Source of the DNA: Saururus chinensis
Taxonomy: Eukaryota > Streptophyta > Magnoliopsida > Piperales > Saururaceae
Assembly: GCA_035235625.1 (NCBI GenBank)
Contig: CP141149.1
Coordinates: forward strand, 27,769,753 to 27,833,752
Length of the DNA stretch: 64,000 nucleotides
Direction of reading: 5' to 3'
The translations under genes were made by a program, and so were the position numbers. This document shows, piece after piece, positions 49,752 through 60,831 of this stretch (positions within the stretch are counted from its first letter, which is position 1; each line of letters begins with the position of its first letter). A model generated the notes under the pieces. It worked only from the letters and a program-made list of their open reading frames with translations, made no database searches and had not been told where the DNA came from.

Positions 49752-50122
49752 GATTTCGTCGTTTAGAACGAAGAAATCAGTGTCTTTCCCACGATCGGAT
49801 AGAAATAATACTAAGTGTGGTAGTTTCGTCGTTCAGAACGACGAAATCAGCTTAAGTTGATTTCGTCGTTCTGAACAACGAAACCGGGTCAAGTAATATA
49901 AGGTTTCGTCGTTTAGAACGACGAAATCGTATTCAAGCCAATTTCGTCGTTCTAAACGACGAAATCAACTTAAAAAATATAAAAAAAAAGCCACTTACTG
50001 GCGCCATTTCTTGGTCAAGCGCCAGCGTGGCAAAAACGAACACCACTTTGGGAAATATTTCCCAAAGTGGTATATTTTGGTAAATTTTTTATTATTATTA
50101 TTATTATTTTAATAAATTTCCC
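49752..50122 (-). repeat. Right TIR of the MULE
   Basis: Inverted counterpart of 43161-43518, with the same hairpin units in the same order and the shared stretch GTGTCTTTCCCACGATCGGA between units 4 and 5. A few differences are visible: the innermost unit reads AACGAAGAAA instead of AACGACGAAA, and the outer part contains an ATT microsatellite expansion near 50089-50110. Confidence 0.93.
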
Positions 50123-50724
50123 TTAAAGAAAACCAAAACCGGTTCAAAGATGAGGGTCCTTACATGATCAATCTGTCATGTTTTTCCTATCGGCCAGAGA
50201 AAAGTCATAAAGAAGGAAACAACTGAGCAAACAAAAGTAGCTTTAATAAGATGAACCAACCCAGGTAGGAAGCCTTATTGGAGATAAAACCACCGTAGGA
50301 CGAAGTCGCATAGGAGATGAAGACATTGTCCTGGACAAAGCGACTGTTATAGATGATTTTTTCCATCGGGTTGTCATATGATGAAGGAGAGGGTAGTTTA
50401 GTCAAAATCCTTTACACATTTGCAAGTTCCCACGTGAGCAAGTCTACTTCGGTAAATAAAAAAACTTGCTCACATTTCAGTTATTTGACCAAAGTAGGAG
50501 TCTACTTTGGTCAATTCCTTGGGGAGGTAAAACCTATTGAAATCATATTGAGGTCTAGTTTGCAAACCATTTTCCCCTTCATTTGTAGCTCATTTGTGCC
50601 TAATTTCCTCTTAATATTCTTTGGATGCCATATTTTTATGTTAACTTAATTTTCCAAATAAATGTTAGTAAATAGTTTTTATTTAGCAACCCACATTAAT
50701 CATTTCCCATAAACTTAAAATAAA

Positions 50725-52158
50725 GGGAAAATTATTTAAATAATAATTTAAAATTTTTATTTACCAATTTGAACCACTTTGAGAAATATTTTCCAAAGTG
50801 GTGTTGCTTTTACTAGTTGGCGCTTGCATGACTTTTTAATTTTTTTTTATAATTTTGTCATTCTAAAGGACGAAATCAATACAACAATTCTCTTCCCTCT
50901 ATTTACTCTCTTTCTCCTATTTTTCTCTCGCCTCTTTCTCTCATCTCTCTCTTCACACACATGTCTCTCTCTTCACTCTCTCTCCTCTCACACTCCCTCT
51001 CATCTTTATCTCTCTTCTCTCTCTAATCACTCTATCCTCTCTCTCTTCACTCTCTCTTTCTTCTCTCCTCTTTCTCTCTCTCTCTCTCCTCTCTCTCTCT
51101 TCTCTCCTCTTTCTCTCTCTATTAACTCTCTTTCTCCACTTTCTCTCTTTTCTCTCTCACTCTATCTTCTCTCTCTATTCACTCTCTCCATTCTCTCTCT
51201 TCATTCTCTCCACTTTCTCTTCTCTCTCTCTCTTCTCTCCTCTTTATCTACTCACTCTATCTCTTCACTCTCTCTCTCTTCTCTCCTCTCTCTCTACTCA
51301 CGCTCTCCCCACTCTCTCTCCTCTCTTCTCTCCTCTTTCTCTCTCTCCTCTTTGAGAGAGTGAATAGAGAGAGAAAGAGGAGAGATAGTGAAGAAAGAGA
51401 TAGGGAAGAGAGAGAGAGGAGAGATAGAGTGAAGAGAGAGAGGAGAAGAGAGTGAGAGGAGAGAGAGAGAGGAGAGAGAGTGAAGAGAGAGAGAGAGAGA
51501 GAAAAAAATAGGAGAGAGAGAGAGTGAATAGAGGGAATTATACTGATTTCGTCATTCTACTTTATTAATTTCATCATTTGGAAGGATGAAATCATAAATT
51601 TTTTTAAAAAAGCCACGCAAGCGCCATGTCACGGATGGGATTTTTGGGGCAGCCAGCCGTGCGGCGCTTGTAGGCGAACAGCCCACTAAGCCAGCCTTCG
51701 ATGGGACAAATGGTTTGCTTTGCACTGGTGCGTTGCGCAATCACTTGCGGGCGCATGCAAAGCAAAATGGTAGGGGGCAGAAGTGAGTCACATTGCAAGC
51801 AAACGAATGAACACAAGCACGGAAGATAAATGCATTCACTATCAACATGTTTACAAGCAATGGGGGAACCAACACAAGCCAACTTGCACAACTACTCACT
51901 CCCCCCTATATAGCATAAGAGATTTTTTGTATATTGCTGAAGTGGCAGCATAAGTGGCTGTACGGGCATGGTTGCACCCAAAAACAAAAATAAGTGAAAT
52001 ACATGAAAATAAAGAAAGTACATGAAAGGAAACTAAAAAGGAAGTTGGTGGGGTGTCCGGAACGCAGTCCGTGACAGCCAGCTGCTTGGCTGGTGCCTGC
52101 ATGGCAATGTCCAAATTGGTAAATATTTTTTAAAAATTACTATTAAAATATTTTTTTC
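50725..52158. mobile_element. Non-autonomous Mutator-like element 'H', 9-bp TSD TAAAATAAA
   Basis: It begins GGGAAAATTATTTAAATAAT, close to the MULE terminus, and ends in the AT-rich inverse (CAAATTGGTAAATATTTTTT...TTTTTTTC). TAAAATAAA flanks it at 50716-50724 and 52159-52167. Near both ends it keeps traces of the MULE TIR: CCACTTTGAGAAATATTTTCCAAAGTGG on the left (split: CCACTTTGAGAAATATTTTC then CAAAGTGG) and degenerate TTTCGTCATTC/GATGAAATC hairpin units on both sides. The body is a 650-bp CT/GA hairpin followed by a unique segment (51600-52120). It has no transposase and may be a trans-mobilised derivative of the same family. Confidence 0.85.
50885..51535. repeat. CT tract followed by its GA inverse, potential hairpin
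   Basis: From 50885 to about 51350 the plus strand is almost pure pyrimidine (CTCTCT with CACTC, TTTCTC and ATTCACTC interruptions). From 51351 to about 51535 it is almost pure purine (GAGAGA with GTGAAGAG, GAATAGAG). The switch occurs at CTCTTTGAGAGAGTG. The two arms can pair, and the asymmetric purine/pyrimidine strands could also form triplex DNA. Confidence 0.95.
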
Positions 52159-52604
52159 TAAAATAAATAACCTCAAAATTTGAATTGTATTAAAAAAACT
52201 ATAAAGTTCATTTATATAAAAGCTCAAGAAGACCTTTTTACATAAATAACTTACAAATCGATGGCCTCTCTCATATGTCAAAGCATATTAATGTCATTTA
52301 TCTACGGTCATTTGAAATAAAATGCTATTTTATTCACTTTTTTAGTAGCATTTTATTCACCTTCAAATATTATTACCAAATGACACCTAAATACTACATC
52401 ACTATAAAAATTATAAACAATATTAAAATAATAATAACATTTTTACACCTTATTTGAACAATACTATAAGCATTACACCACCTTGGGAAAGAGAAAGGGA
52501 GTCCCACTTAATAACATAGCAATCACTTTTTCAAATATTATAATAGGTGTAAGGCTGATATATAAAAAAATAGGGTGTAAAAATATCGCTATCCATACTA
52601 AAAT
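52159..52604. other. AT-rich spacer
   Basis: No gene or complete repeat is recognised. It lies between the 9-bp duplication of element H and the 8-bp duplication of the hAT element. TAGGGTGTAAAAATATCGC just before the hAT element is partly echoed upstream. Confidence 0.5.
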
Positions 52605-53761
52605 TAGGGCTGGGAATCAGGTTGGGTCAGGTTGGCCTTGACCCTCACAAAAATTGGGTCGGGTCATGACCCGACTTTATTTTTAAATCGGGTCGAAAAT
52701 CCAAACCCTAACCCTACTTGAGTCGGGTTGGGTTGGGTATGCGGGTAACCCTACATTTTTTTACAATTTTTTTGTTAGACTTGTATTATATACCTTCTCT
52801 ATTTGCAAAGGGCAAACACAAATAAAATTAAATACATTACAATATTAATTTGAAATGTTTGGTTTTTTAGTTAATTTGTATATACATTTTTTGTAGTAGC
52901 CATCAACGAAGACCTTAGAGGTATAATGTTGCATTTCCTCCATTCTAAGAGAATGATAACAAAATAGACCTTCAACGTTTATTTACTCATGAGCGGGCTA
53001 CTTAGCTTTCGATATTCAGCATGTCTTAATTTCAAAATTCCAGTAACTACTTCTATATGACTGCTCATAACCCTACCCTCCTTTGCAACAAGTGACACTT
53101 GATTACAATTTTTTTCCTCCGAAAATTATCCCTCATCGAGCTCTATTATCCGTCTGTCTGGATACATGTTCTTAACTTGCTCCCATTATGAATGTAAGGT
53201 CTTCAACAGAGAGCTAAATTTAGTGTGCGATGTGTCCTTCTAAAGGAGAGATGATGAGTAATGAATACAACAAAAATATGACATATTTTCATTCTATTCA
53301 CCACACCTAAAAGAATAACATAAAAAAACTAAATTATATATATAAATTAATCACAATTTAAAGACACTGTCCTCTATTATCCCAAAATAAATGTCTACTA
53401 CAAAACAAAATATATGTAATCACACTTATGCTCTAAACAACTAGTTCATGTTTAAATTTATGTTTAAATACCTCTAATTTAACATATTATACACTAAATA
53501 AATATTATAATAATAATATAAATAAGTTAAATAGACTAATATTATAATAATATAATTTTTTATTATTTATAATTAGATAAAAGTTAGGTTATCAGGTTAT
53601 GCGGGTTGGATACAACCTGACCCTAAATTTAAAATGAGTCAAAACCTAAACCTTAACCCTAAGCTTACCTACAATTAGGTCAAATCGGGTACATAATTAA
53701 ATGGGTCAGGTTTAAATCGGTAAACCGGGTCAACGGGTCAGGTGAAATTTTGTCTGCCCTA
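52605..53761. mobile_element. Non-autonomous hAT-type element, 8-bp TSD ACTAAAAT
   Basis: The element begins TAGGGCTGGGAATCAG and ends TTTTGTCTGCCCTA, with ACTAAAAT at 52597-52604 and 53762-53769. An 8-bp duplication and short imperfect TIRs (TAGGGC...GCCCTA) fit the hAT superfamily. The subterminal regions carry inverted GGGTCGGGTC/GACCCGAC and GGGTTGGGT words (52620-52760, 53590-53740). The interior is AT-rich without a transposase reading frame. At 1157 bp it must depend on transposase in trans. Confidence 0.88.
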
Positions 53762-53769
53762 ACTAAAAT

Positions 53770-54834
53770 ACTCACATCGACAACGTGCATATAGGGGCCC
53801 ACGCTTTCCACAAGCTTGGTGCTTCTCGTGTCCATATCTGGAGGCCCGCGCCCGACCTAGCACGGTCCCAGTCTCTGTCCAGAGTTTAGATGCCTGACAT
53901 TGGTTTCCTGACTAACTTCCAAAGTCAGGTTTCAAAAAACAACAGGAGACCATTTTCGTAATTCCATTTATCAAAAACGATCGGGCACCGTCGGATCTTC
54001 TTGACGAGTCGTTTATTGGACGATCAGGATGCGCCATTATCACATACCCCTCGCCCTTCTCCCTCTCAAAATTCGAACTGTACGAGCACGAGGCGCGAAA
54101 AAACATGGAGGCCGGCTGAGGATTTTCAGATAAAACGCCTCTCTGTCACTCCTTATGGGGAGAAGAAACAACAAGAATCTGATGCGTTTCAGTTTTGAAT
54201 TTCCTTTCCCTCGATCTCTCGCTCTACTCTGTAAGTAGATCCTTTCTTCATGCAAGGAAATTTCGATTCGGTTTCTTATTTCGGCATACTGCTCGCCATC
54301 CTCTGGTCTGTTTCGTTGTAGATCACTTTCGTTTTTTTTTTCAAATTTTGATTCCCCTTTGCCTTTTTTTTTCGACTCGAGATTTCTTTTGAAGAAAACT
54401 TTACTTTATTTTGGCTACTCTTTTCTCTTCATCTGAAGCGGCTTATTCAGTTGCTGGCTGACGAAAATTTGCCGGGATTACACGTTGTTTTAGTTTTTTG
54501 CGGTTTCCCTCTCACTTTCTGATTGTTCATGAGAATCATTTTTCGTTTTTGTTCCGAAGTGTTTTCTTTCTGGTTCAAATGATCATTTTTCTGTCCAAGT
54601 ATTCCATATTATGGTATAATGCGAGGCAGACAGTTAATTTTGTTTCTGTTTTTTATGTTGTAAATTTTGAGCTGATGGAGTTTGATTAGTTTGGCTGAAA
54701 TGTTGCTGGCTTTTTCGTTGTGATCTCTTTAGGTAGGGCCGTAATCGAGCACGGTTAGATATGTTTGGCTTTTCCATGAGAAGAATGGGCGAAGGATTTT
54801 AAACCAGTCTACATCTGTCTTTTAGTAAGGGAAG
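53770..54834 (+). promoter_or_regulatory. Upstream region and 5' UTR of the TORTIFOLIA1-like gene
   Basis: The region between the hAT element and the start codon becomes pyrimidine-rich from about 54030, as is common for plant leaders (CCCTCGCCCTTCTCCCTCTC at 54047). A leader intron is possible: GTAAGTAG at 54230 and a TTTTAG at about 54819 would be compatible with splice sites. No clear TATA box was identified. Confidence 0.45.
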
Positions 54835-57800
54835 ATGAAGCCGTACTTGCTTTCGAAAGGCAAGCCAGCGGGGCGGATCAACCCGCAGCAGACTGTTTTT
54901 GAGCTCAAACACAGAGTTGTCGTCGCGCTTAACAAGCTTGCCGATAGAGATACTTACCAAATTGCAGCGGACGAGCTGGAAAAAGTCGCAGAAGGGTTAA
55001 CACCGGAAGGGATTGTCCCGTTTCTTTCATGTGTCGTAGACACAGATTCCGAACAGAAGAGTGCTGTTCGGAAAGAATGCATAAGGATAATGGGCGTTTT
55101 AGCAAGGCTTCATGGGGATCTCCTTGCACCCCACCTCGGGAAGATGGTTGCAAGTGTGGTGAAACGACTCAAAGACCCGGATTCGGTTGTCAGGGATGCG
55201 TGCGTGGAGACAGTGGGTGTGCTGGCTTCGACCGTGAGGGGTTACGAGGGTGAAAATGGTGGGCCTTTCGTTGTGTTAGCTAGACCTCTGTTTGAAGCTT
55301 TGGGGGAGCAGAATAAGCAGGTGCAGTCGGGCTCTGCCATGTGCTTGGCTAGGGTCATAGACAATGCAAGTGATTTTCCCTTTTCAGTGTTGGCCAGGAT
55401 GTTGACCCGTATCCTCAAGTTGCTTAAAAACCAACATTTTATGGCGAAACCGGCGCTCATTGAATTGGTTAGAAGCATTATTCAGGTGTGTATAATGCAA
55501 TTGGCATTGTTAGGTTTGTGTTTTGAGCTCTCATTTAACTGATTTTTATCATAAATTTCATATTAAATTTATTTAATCTATAAAGCTTAGTGATTGTCTT
55601 CTAACTATGTCTTTAACCGCTGCTCTGTTGTAGGCAGGCGGAACTTCTCTTGAACATGCTTTATCCACTGCTTTAGCTGGCATTCAAGACGCTCTGAAAA
55701 ACACAGAGTGGACAACACGAAAAGCTGCTTCTGTGGCACTGGCAAACGTCGCTACAAATTGTGGATCGCTCTTGGGACCTTTTAAGGCTTCGTGCATTCA
55801 TGCACTTGAATCTTGTCGTTTTGATAAGGTCAGTGTAATTTCATGGTTTGTATGGTGCTTATGTTTGATCATCAGTCATAACAAATATAAATCCCAGGAT
55901 TTAGTTATGTGATCTATGTTCTTTATGAAGGTTAAACCTGTTAGAGATTCAGTCACACAAGCTATACAGTGCTGGAAGAATCTTCCTGGGATTGATTCTC
56001 CTGAGCCCTCGGAAGCTGGGTCATCCACAAAAGGTTAGGCCACGGTGATTTAAAACGTGGACAATTTTGTTGATCCTTTAGTTTTAAATTATGTTTGTTA
56101 TTAATGTATGCACTTGGTTGATAGTCGCTACAACGCTAAAGGAAAATCATCCTTTTAACCTTTTCTTTTTAATGGCAAACAGAAAATTTCCGTGGATACC
56201 CTGGCGTGAATCGCTCTAAGGAAAGCAGTTGGAAAGATAATAATCATGTCAATGCTGGAAGTCCTTCAATTGTAGGCAGAAATCTGTCATGCCCAACGAA
56301 GAAGCGGTCTCCATTGGCTGTTCGAAATGCATGTGCAAATCACGTCCAGAATTCTCAGCATTATAAAAAAATTGACTGGAATATTGAAATTGCAGTTCCA
56401 AAGACTCGTGTGCTTTCACTGGCTGATGCACAAACTGAAGAATCTGAAGGCAGTTGTGTAACAAAAAGTTTTGGAGGAACCATGGGTGATGGAACAGAGT
56501 TACATGATGTTGGATGTGATTTTGTGCAGGTGGACGAAAAGCTGTACTCTTCTACCATATCAGGCATTGTAAGTGGCAGCTTTGAGACCAAATGTAAGAA
56601 AGTTGCCCTTAACACTGTTGAAGACAAAGATCCTCTCAAGGAAGAGAGTCAGGGTATGCATTATTCAGTTGACAAAAAGTATTTTGATGGTCACATTTCT
56701 TCATCAGGAATTCAAGACAGAAGTAGTTTGGATTCCACAGTTACAGAATTGAGGACACAAGTTGAGCAGGGCTGCTGTTCTCATAATGCAAGCGAATTGA
56801 CAGCAATCAGGAAGCAGCTTTTGGATATTGAGAGCAGGCAGTCAAGCTTGATGGATCTTCTCCAGGTATTTTATAAATTATGGAGGTTTTTTTTATCTTG
56901 CTTGAGAGTATGTCTCTCAGTTTGTTGTACATGATGAAGTGTGGTGCAGTACTACTTAGAATTTTGTGTGTGTGCAGTGATACTATATATATTACAGTGC
57001 AGTTTTTATACTCCTGAACTTAGAAATCATCATCAGTCTGCATCTTATATCAATGTATCTGTCCTCTGATAGACACAGTCTATTTCATCGTTCCAGTTTG
57101 ATATACTCAACACAACAGTGGACAACCGTGTGGCAAAGTAATGTTTTACAGTGGACACCCTTCTTCACACTACCCTTTGATGGGGGAAAAATGAGATGAA
57201 GATTCACCATCATCATAATAGGCCTTGCCAAACACCTTGCATTTTCTCATGTTTGATGATGATAACCATTTTTTAGAGCTTTGATACAAAGCATGACAAC
57301 TGCCAGTGTGTGGTAACCATTGGATTGGAAATCAGTGGCTGCCATTTAAGATCCTTCCACAAGTGTGTGGCATGGAAGCCATCCATTTCAAAGCCAACGG
57401 CTGCAGACAGCGCCCAACAGTCTATATCAATACTCTTGTTTTTTAACTCTTTTAACAAATAGTTTTTTTTATGCGAACTCAGTTAGGTAACTGTAATGTT
57501 AGATTTATTAAATGGAATTCAACATGAAGTGACTTTCTATTTGTTACATTTTTGTTTATTTTTATAACATTTTGCATTTGCTTGATCAAATTAATAGCCT
57601 GTGAAATTGACTCCGCTTCTCTTTTTAATGTTCAGGTTTACATGGAAAGTTCAATGGATACATTGTCTATTTTGCAATCAAAAGTACATAGTTTAGAGCA
57701 TGCGATGGATAAAATTGCTGATAGCCTTATGCAGAATACAAGTCGCTCACACACAGTTAACTCCAAACTTCGTAAGAGCAATCTTAGTGTTTCTCAATCG

Positions 57801-59078
57801 CCAAGACTTTCAACCTGCACTCCTAGGCCTTCTGTGGATTCAACATATAGAAAATCATCTGCATCTACAATTAGTAGAGATATGTGGGATGAATGTCTAA
57901 CTATAAATAGGAGGCCTGGTATTCCAGTCAAGCAAGGAGCAGCATTATGGAGAGAACCAGCAGAGTATGGTAGAAACTCTCTTGCTACTAAAGGGATTGA
58001 AAAGCGCTGCAATCTTCAAAGTGAAAGGTCTTTCCCATCTAAAGAAGCTAGTCCTATCTCCAGTCTAGCTTATGACAGCTCTCACATGGAGCAGAATCTA
58101 GAAGGCAGTAATAGCTTGTGGAGACATGTTAAGAATTACCTTTCCATGGGAGACCTGGAGTCGGCATTTGTGGAGGTTCTCTGCTCTAGTAGTGATCATC
58201 TTTTCCTAATAGAGCTTATGGATAGAACTGGCCCAGTGTTAGATAGGTTGTCACTAAAGACATCAAGCGAACTTTTAAACATTGTCACATCAGATTTGCT
58301 AGATCAGCGGTTTATCGACTCCATTTTGCCTTGGTTGCATCAGGTAGAATTATTTTGTCATTTATGTTATCATATATAATAATGCAGTGAAAAGCTTAGT
58401 GAGTACAACTTTGACACATATAAGGAAGAAGCTTGTCACAAAGGAAGGATGATAAATGGTTGTGTTCTTTATTCATTGCACTAGAATTTTGTTGCTGATA
58501 AATAATAAACCTCCCATGTTACCAGATTTGGGGAATTATGATAACTCCTGTGATCCAAGTAGTCCATTACAAATGTCCATGTCTGTATATTACTGATTTG
58601 AAGCTGTTGAGATCTAATAATTTAGGAATATTTGGGGATATGGTAAAGGAAAAAAACTAGCCAGAGCTGCAGCTTCAGTGAGCTGCAGCTCGCTGGCCAT
58701 GGCCATGATCTGATGGCTAAGGAGCTGCAGCTCTGGCTAGACCTCCTTTATGATAAATGTGTTGCACTTTTAGATGTTCTTAGAAGAATGCTATTCTGCT
58801 TATCTACAATTTTCAGCTTTTTTTATTTGCTTAATGTAGCAAAATTAGTAAACCAAGCTTTTTAATATACAAGTTGAACATCTTGTGCCATTATCCATTA
58901 TTAGGTGGCTCAATTGATCACCAGTGACGATCCAAACTGCCTTCACCTATCTGCAAAAGCAAAGAAGGATGTATTGTCTGCACTACAAAAAGCACTGTCT
59001 ATGGACATCCTTGATGCAATGGATAGAAGAGCTATTTCACAAATTGTACTGCAATTGCGCCAAGTAGTGGGTGGGTAA
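54835..59078 (+). CDS. TORL: TORTIFOLIA1-like microtubule-associated protein (6 exons, 837 aa)
   Basis: TORTIFOLIA1/SPIRAL2-family proteins bind cortical microtubules through N-terminal HEAT repeats and control directional growth. Six exons with GT-AG borders keep frame: 54835-55485, 55634-55828, 55931-56033, 56183-56865, 57636-58343 and 58905-59078 (2514 bp). HEAT repeats fill about residues 20-300, with landmarks ELKHRVVVALNKLADRDTYQ, DTDSEQKSAVRKECIRIMGV and VVKRLKDPDSVVRDACVETV. A serine-rich middle follows. A predicted coiled coil spans roughly 525-575 (LTAIRKQLLDIESRQSSLMD, LQSKVHSLEHAMDKIADSL). The conserved C-terminal domain (about 700-837) has SLWRHVKNYLSMGDLESAFV and ILPWLHQVAQLITSDDPNCL. 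It ends QLRQVVGG. The N-terminus MKPYLLSKGKPAGRINPQQT fits the TORL2-type subgroup (At2g07170 from memory). The reading is intact. Intron 4 (770 bp) and intron 5 (561 bp) are the longest; a perfect palindromic repeat lies in intron 5. Confidence 0.95.
58657..58740. repeat. Short palindromic repeat in TORL intron 5
   Basis: An 84-bp unit starts CTAGCCAGAGCTGCAGCT and ends with its exact inverse AGCTGCAGCTCTGGCTAG; between them another AGCTGCAGCT and the palindrome GGCCATGGCC occur. It could fold into a strong hairpin in the pre-mRNA. It looks like a miniature foldback element, but no clear TSD was found. Confidence 0.88.
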
Positions 59079-60831
59079 CTTTTGTTTGCTTATGGTGTTG
59101 CCTTGGTATATAGATAACCTTTAGTTATAAAAACAACATCAGCTATGGATCTACACCAATGCATTCTCTTTTATATCTGTAGGAAAATGCCACTAATATT
59201 TGCAATGCGGAGGAAACATAGATACTAGCTGTTGATTGGGAGCATATCGCAAGCAAGTTGTGGCTTTCTTTTCGGCAACTTTAATTTTTGAGTAACGTGT
59301 GAATTGAGATGTTGGCCGTACTGGCCTTCCATGTAAACTGTTCCATTATGCTAGAAGATTTGCTGTCTTAAATGCGGTTCTTACATCTTGTCATAACATG
59401 GATTATTTAGATGATGAACTTTATCATTGTCCATTTTCTTCTCGGTTTTATATTGTGGGAATATGGTTGTGTTAGTAGTAGAGGTGGAAATTGGATTATG
59501 GACTTTTATCATTGGACCATTTCTTCTCAGGAAAGGCCTGACTGCGTTTGTGTCTGACTGTTTGACAGACAGGGATTTGGACACGGTTAATATTAACTTC
59601 TATTTTTATTTCTGTTACCTATGTGAGCATTTTATATGCCTGAACGGGATTCGTGACAATGTTCACGAATAACAATTAAATTGCCAAATATTCTTTTTAA
59701 AAAATTCTAAAGGTAATGAACATTGTAGTGTTTGTGTTTTTGAAGATCCAAATAAAAGGACGCATGATAATGGTACTGACTTGTCCATGGGCGAACAGAA
59801 GCATTCAAATCTTAATCTACAATATTCGTTCGAGCACGGACATGGCACCTAGATGGATTCGGTACAGGCATGGCCATCTATTTTCACCTCTAGGCATACG
59901 ATTGAACATGTTACGATTTGCACGTTCTGAGCTATAAGCTTTATTAGCAGATTTTTTTCCAAGAATCTGCAAAAGCTACCTGAGCAGACAAGCATTCGCA
60001 AGGATTCCTCAATGGAACACCTGTTGAGAAATGAAAAATGCCCGAACTGCATTATAACGCAAGACAAATGTGAATAAGCCTCTAGCAAACTCCTTACTAT
60101 GTAAGTTGGATTTGAATGTGCGATCAACATTTGTTAATTTTTTGGGTACGATGGTCAACATATTTTTACATAGCTGTAGTGATTACAATCATTGTTCATA
60201 ATCCTACAGGCTGAAAATTAGTCCATCAATTATTGCAGTGACTTGCATGAATTAATCGTCTCCTTTTACAACTTCAAAACATAATTAAGCAGATCAGGTA
60301 CGGGAGAATTGATGATTTAATTTCACATGAAGCCATTTGACCTGAATCGTATTAATTTCATTAAATTCCTTCGTCATTGTCAGTTTTTGTCCTTAATTCC
60401 TCAACAAGAAGGCTTGGTCCCACTGTCAATACGATTTAGGAGACTCGATGTACTTTCATTCTTGAGGAGAGACAGGCCCCAACCGCGTCCTCGACAGAAG
60501 GCAGTCCCAATGGAAACGTGAAGGAGATAATGAACAGTTAAACGTAATTCTAGATCAGATAGAATCGATGGTCCAATTGAATCGAAGATAAGCATTAGAT
60601 TTTACACGAATCAATGTCATCGACTTATAACTGCTTGTGAAAATGATATGGGTCCTTCACCTAAGTCCTCCCTGGCCTTTGAGTCCTCTGCCTGCGGGTT
60701 ATCACATGTGGTCTGATCTGACAGGCTTCAAAAGCAGAGGGAGGAAATGCGCTGCAAACGGGAGAGGCGGTAAAAGCATCTCTGGGTCCGAGTACCCATC
60801 TCTCATTGAGACTGATTGTATCTTCCAGTGT
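59079..60831. other. Intergenic region between convergent genes
   Basis: The 3' ends of the TORTIFOLIA-like gene (plus) and the kinase gene (minus) face each other across 1.75 kb. The sequence is AT-rich, with no supported reading frame or repeat structure. Both 3' UTRs and their polyadenylation regions must lie here. Confidence 0.6.

Larger units (their letters stand above)
43161..50122 (-). mobile_element. Mutator-like element (MULE) with transposase and PMD gene, perfect 9-bp TSD
   Basis: A 6962-bp element is bounded by TTAAAGAAA at 43152-43160 and 50123-50131. The ends GGGAAATTTATTAAAATAAT and its inverse open TIRs of about 360 bp. A 9-bp TSD, long TIRs and a MURA-type transposase define a Mutator-like element. 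Both internal genes are on the minus strand: transposase promoter-proximal (46150-49000) and the plant mobile domain gene downstream (43730-46053). It interrupts solo LTR B, 33 bases from B's right end once the extra duplication copy is discounted. The perfect duplication and very similar TIRs imply a fairly recent insertion, yet both genes carry damage. Confidence 0.95.
34744..50164 (-). mobile_element. Solo LTR-like element 'B', TSD TGATC, split by F and by the Mutator element
   Basis: It begins TGTCACGCCCCGGCG and ends GGGTCCTTACA, flanked by TGATC at 34739-34743 and 50165-50169. Subtracting F (4839 + 5) and the Mutator element (6962 + 9) leaves 3606 bp, close to element A (3569 bp), of which B is the antisense counterpart. 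It contains the family's minisatellite, the GATCGATCG cluster and a minus-strand TATA box. There are no internal retrotransposon domains, so it is a solo LTR or a non-coding element with LTR-like ends. Confidence 0.88.
30826..50520. mobile_element. Foldback/Mutator-like element 'I' with 330-bp TIRs, split by solo LTR B
   Basis: The left end GAGGAATTGACCAAAGTAGA and the right end (reverse complement AAGGAATTGACCAAAGTAGA) open long inverted repeats at 30826-31154 and 50193-50520. Flanking nonamers GGGGCGGTA (30817-30825) and GGGGAGGTA (50521-50529) differ at one position, consistent with an old Mutator-type 9-bp duplication. Without LTR B and its duplication the element is about 4.27 kb. It has no transposase. 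Its interior (31155-34743) is built from dispersed CCAGTTTTCCA-like words and further inverted repeats, so it resembles a foldback element. Confidence 0.75.

Noticed and set aside
50779..51363. 194-codon open frame of Ser, Leu and Phe
   Set aside because: It is a translation of the CT microsatellite, not a protein.
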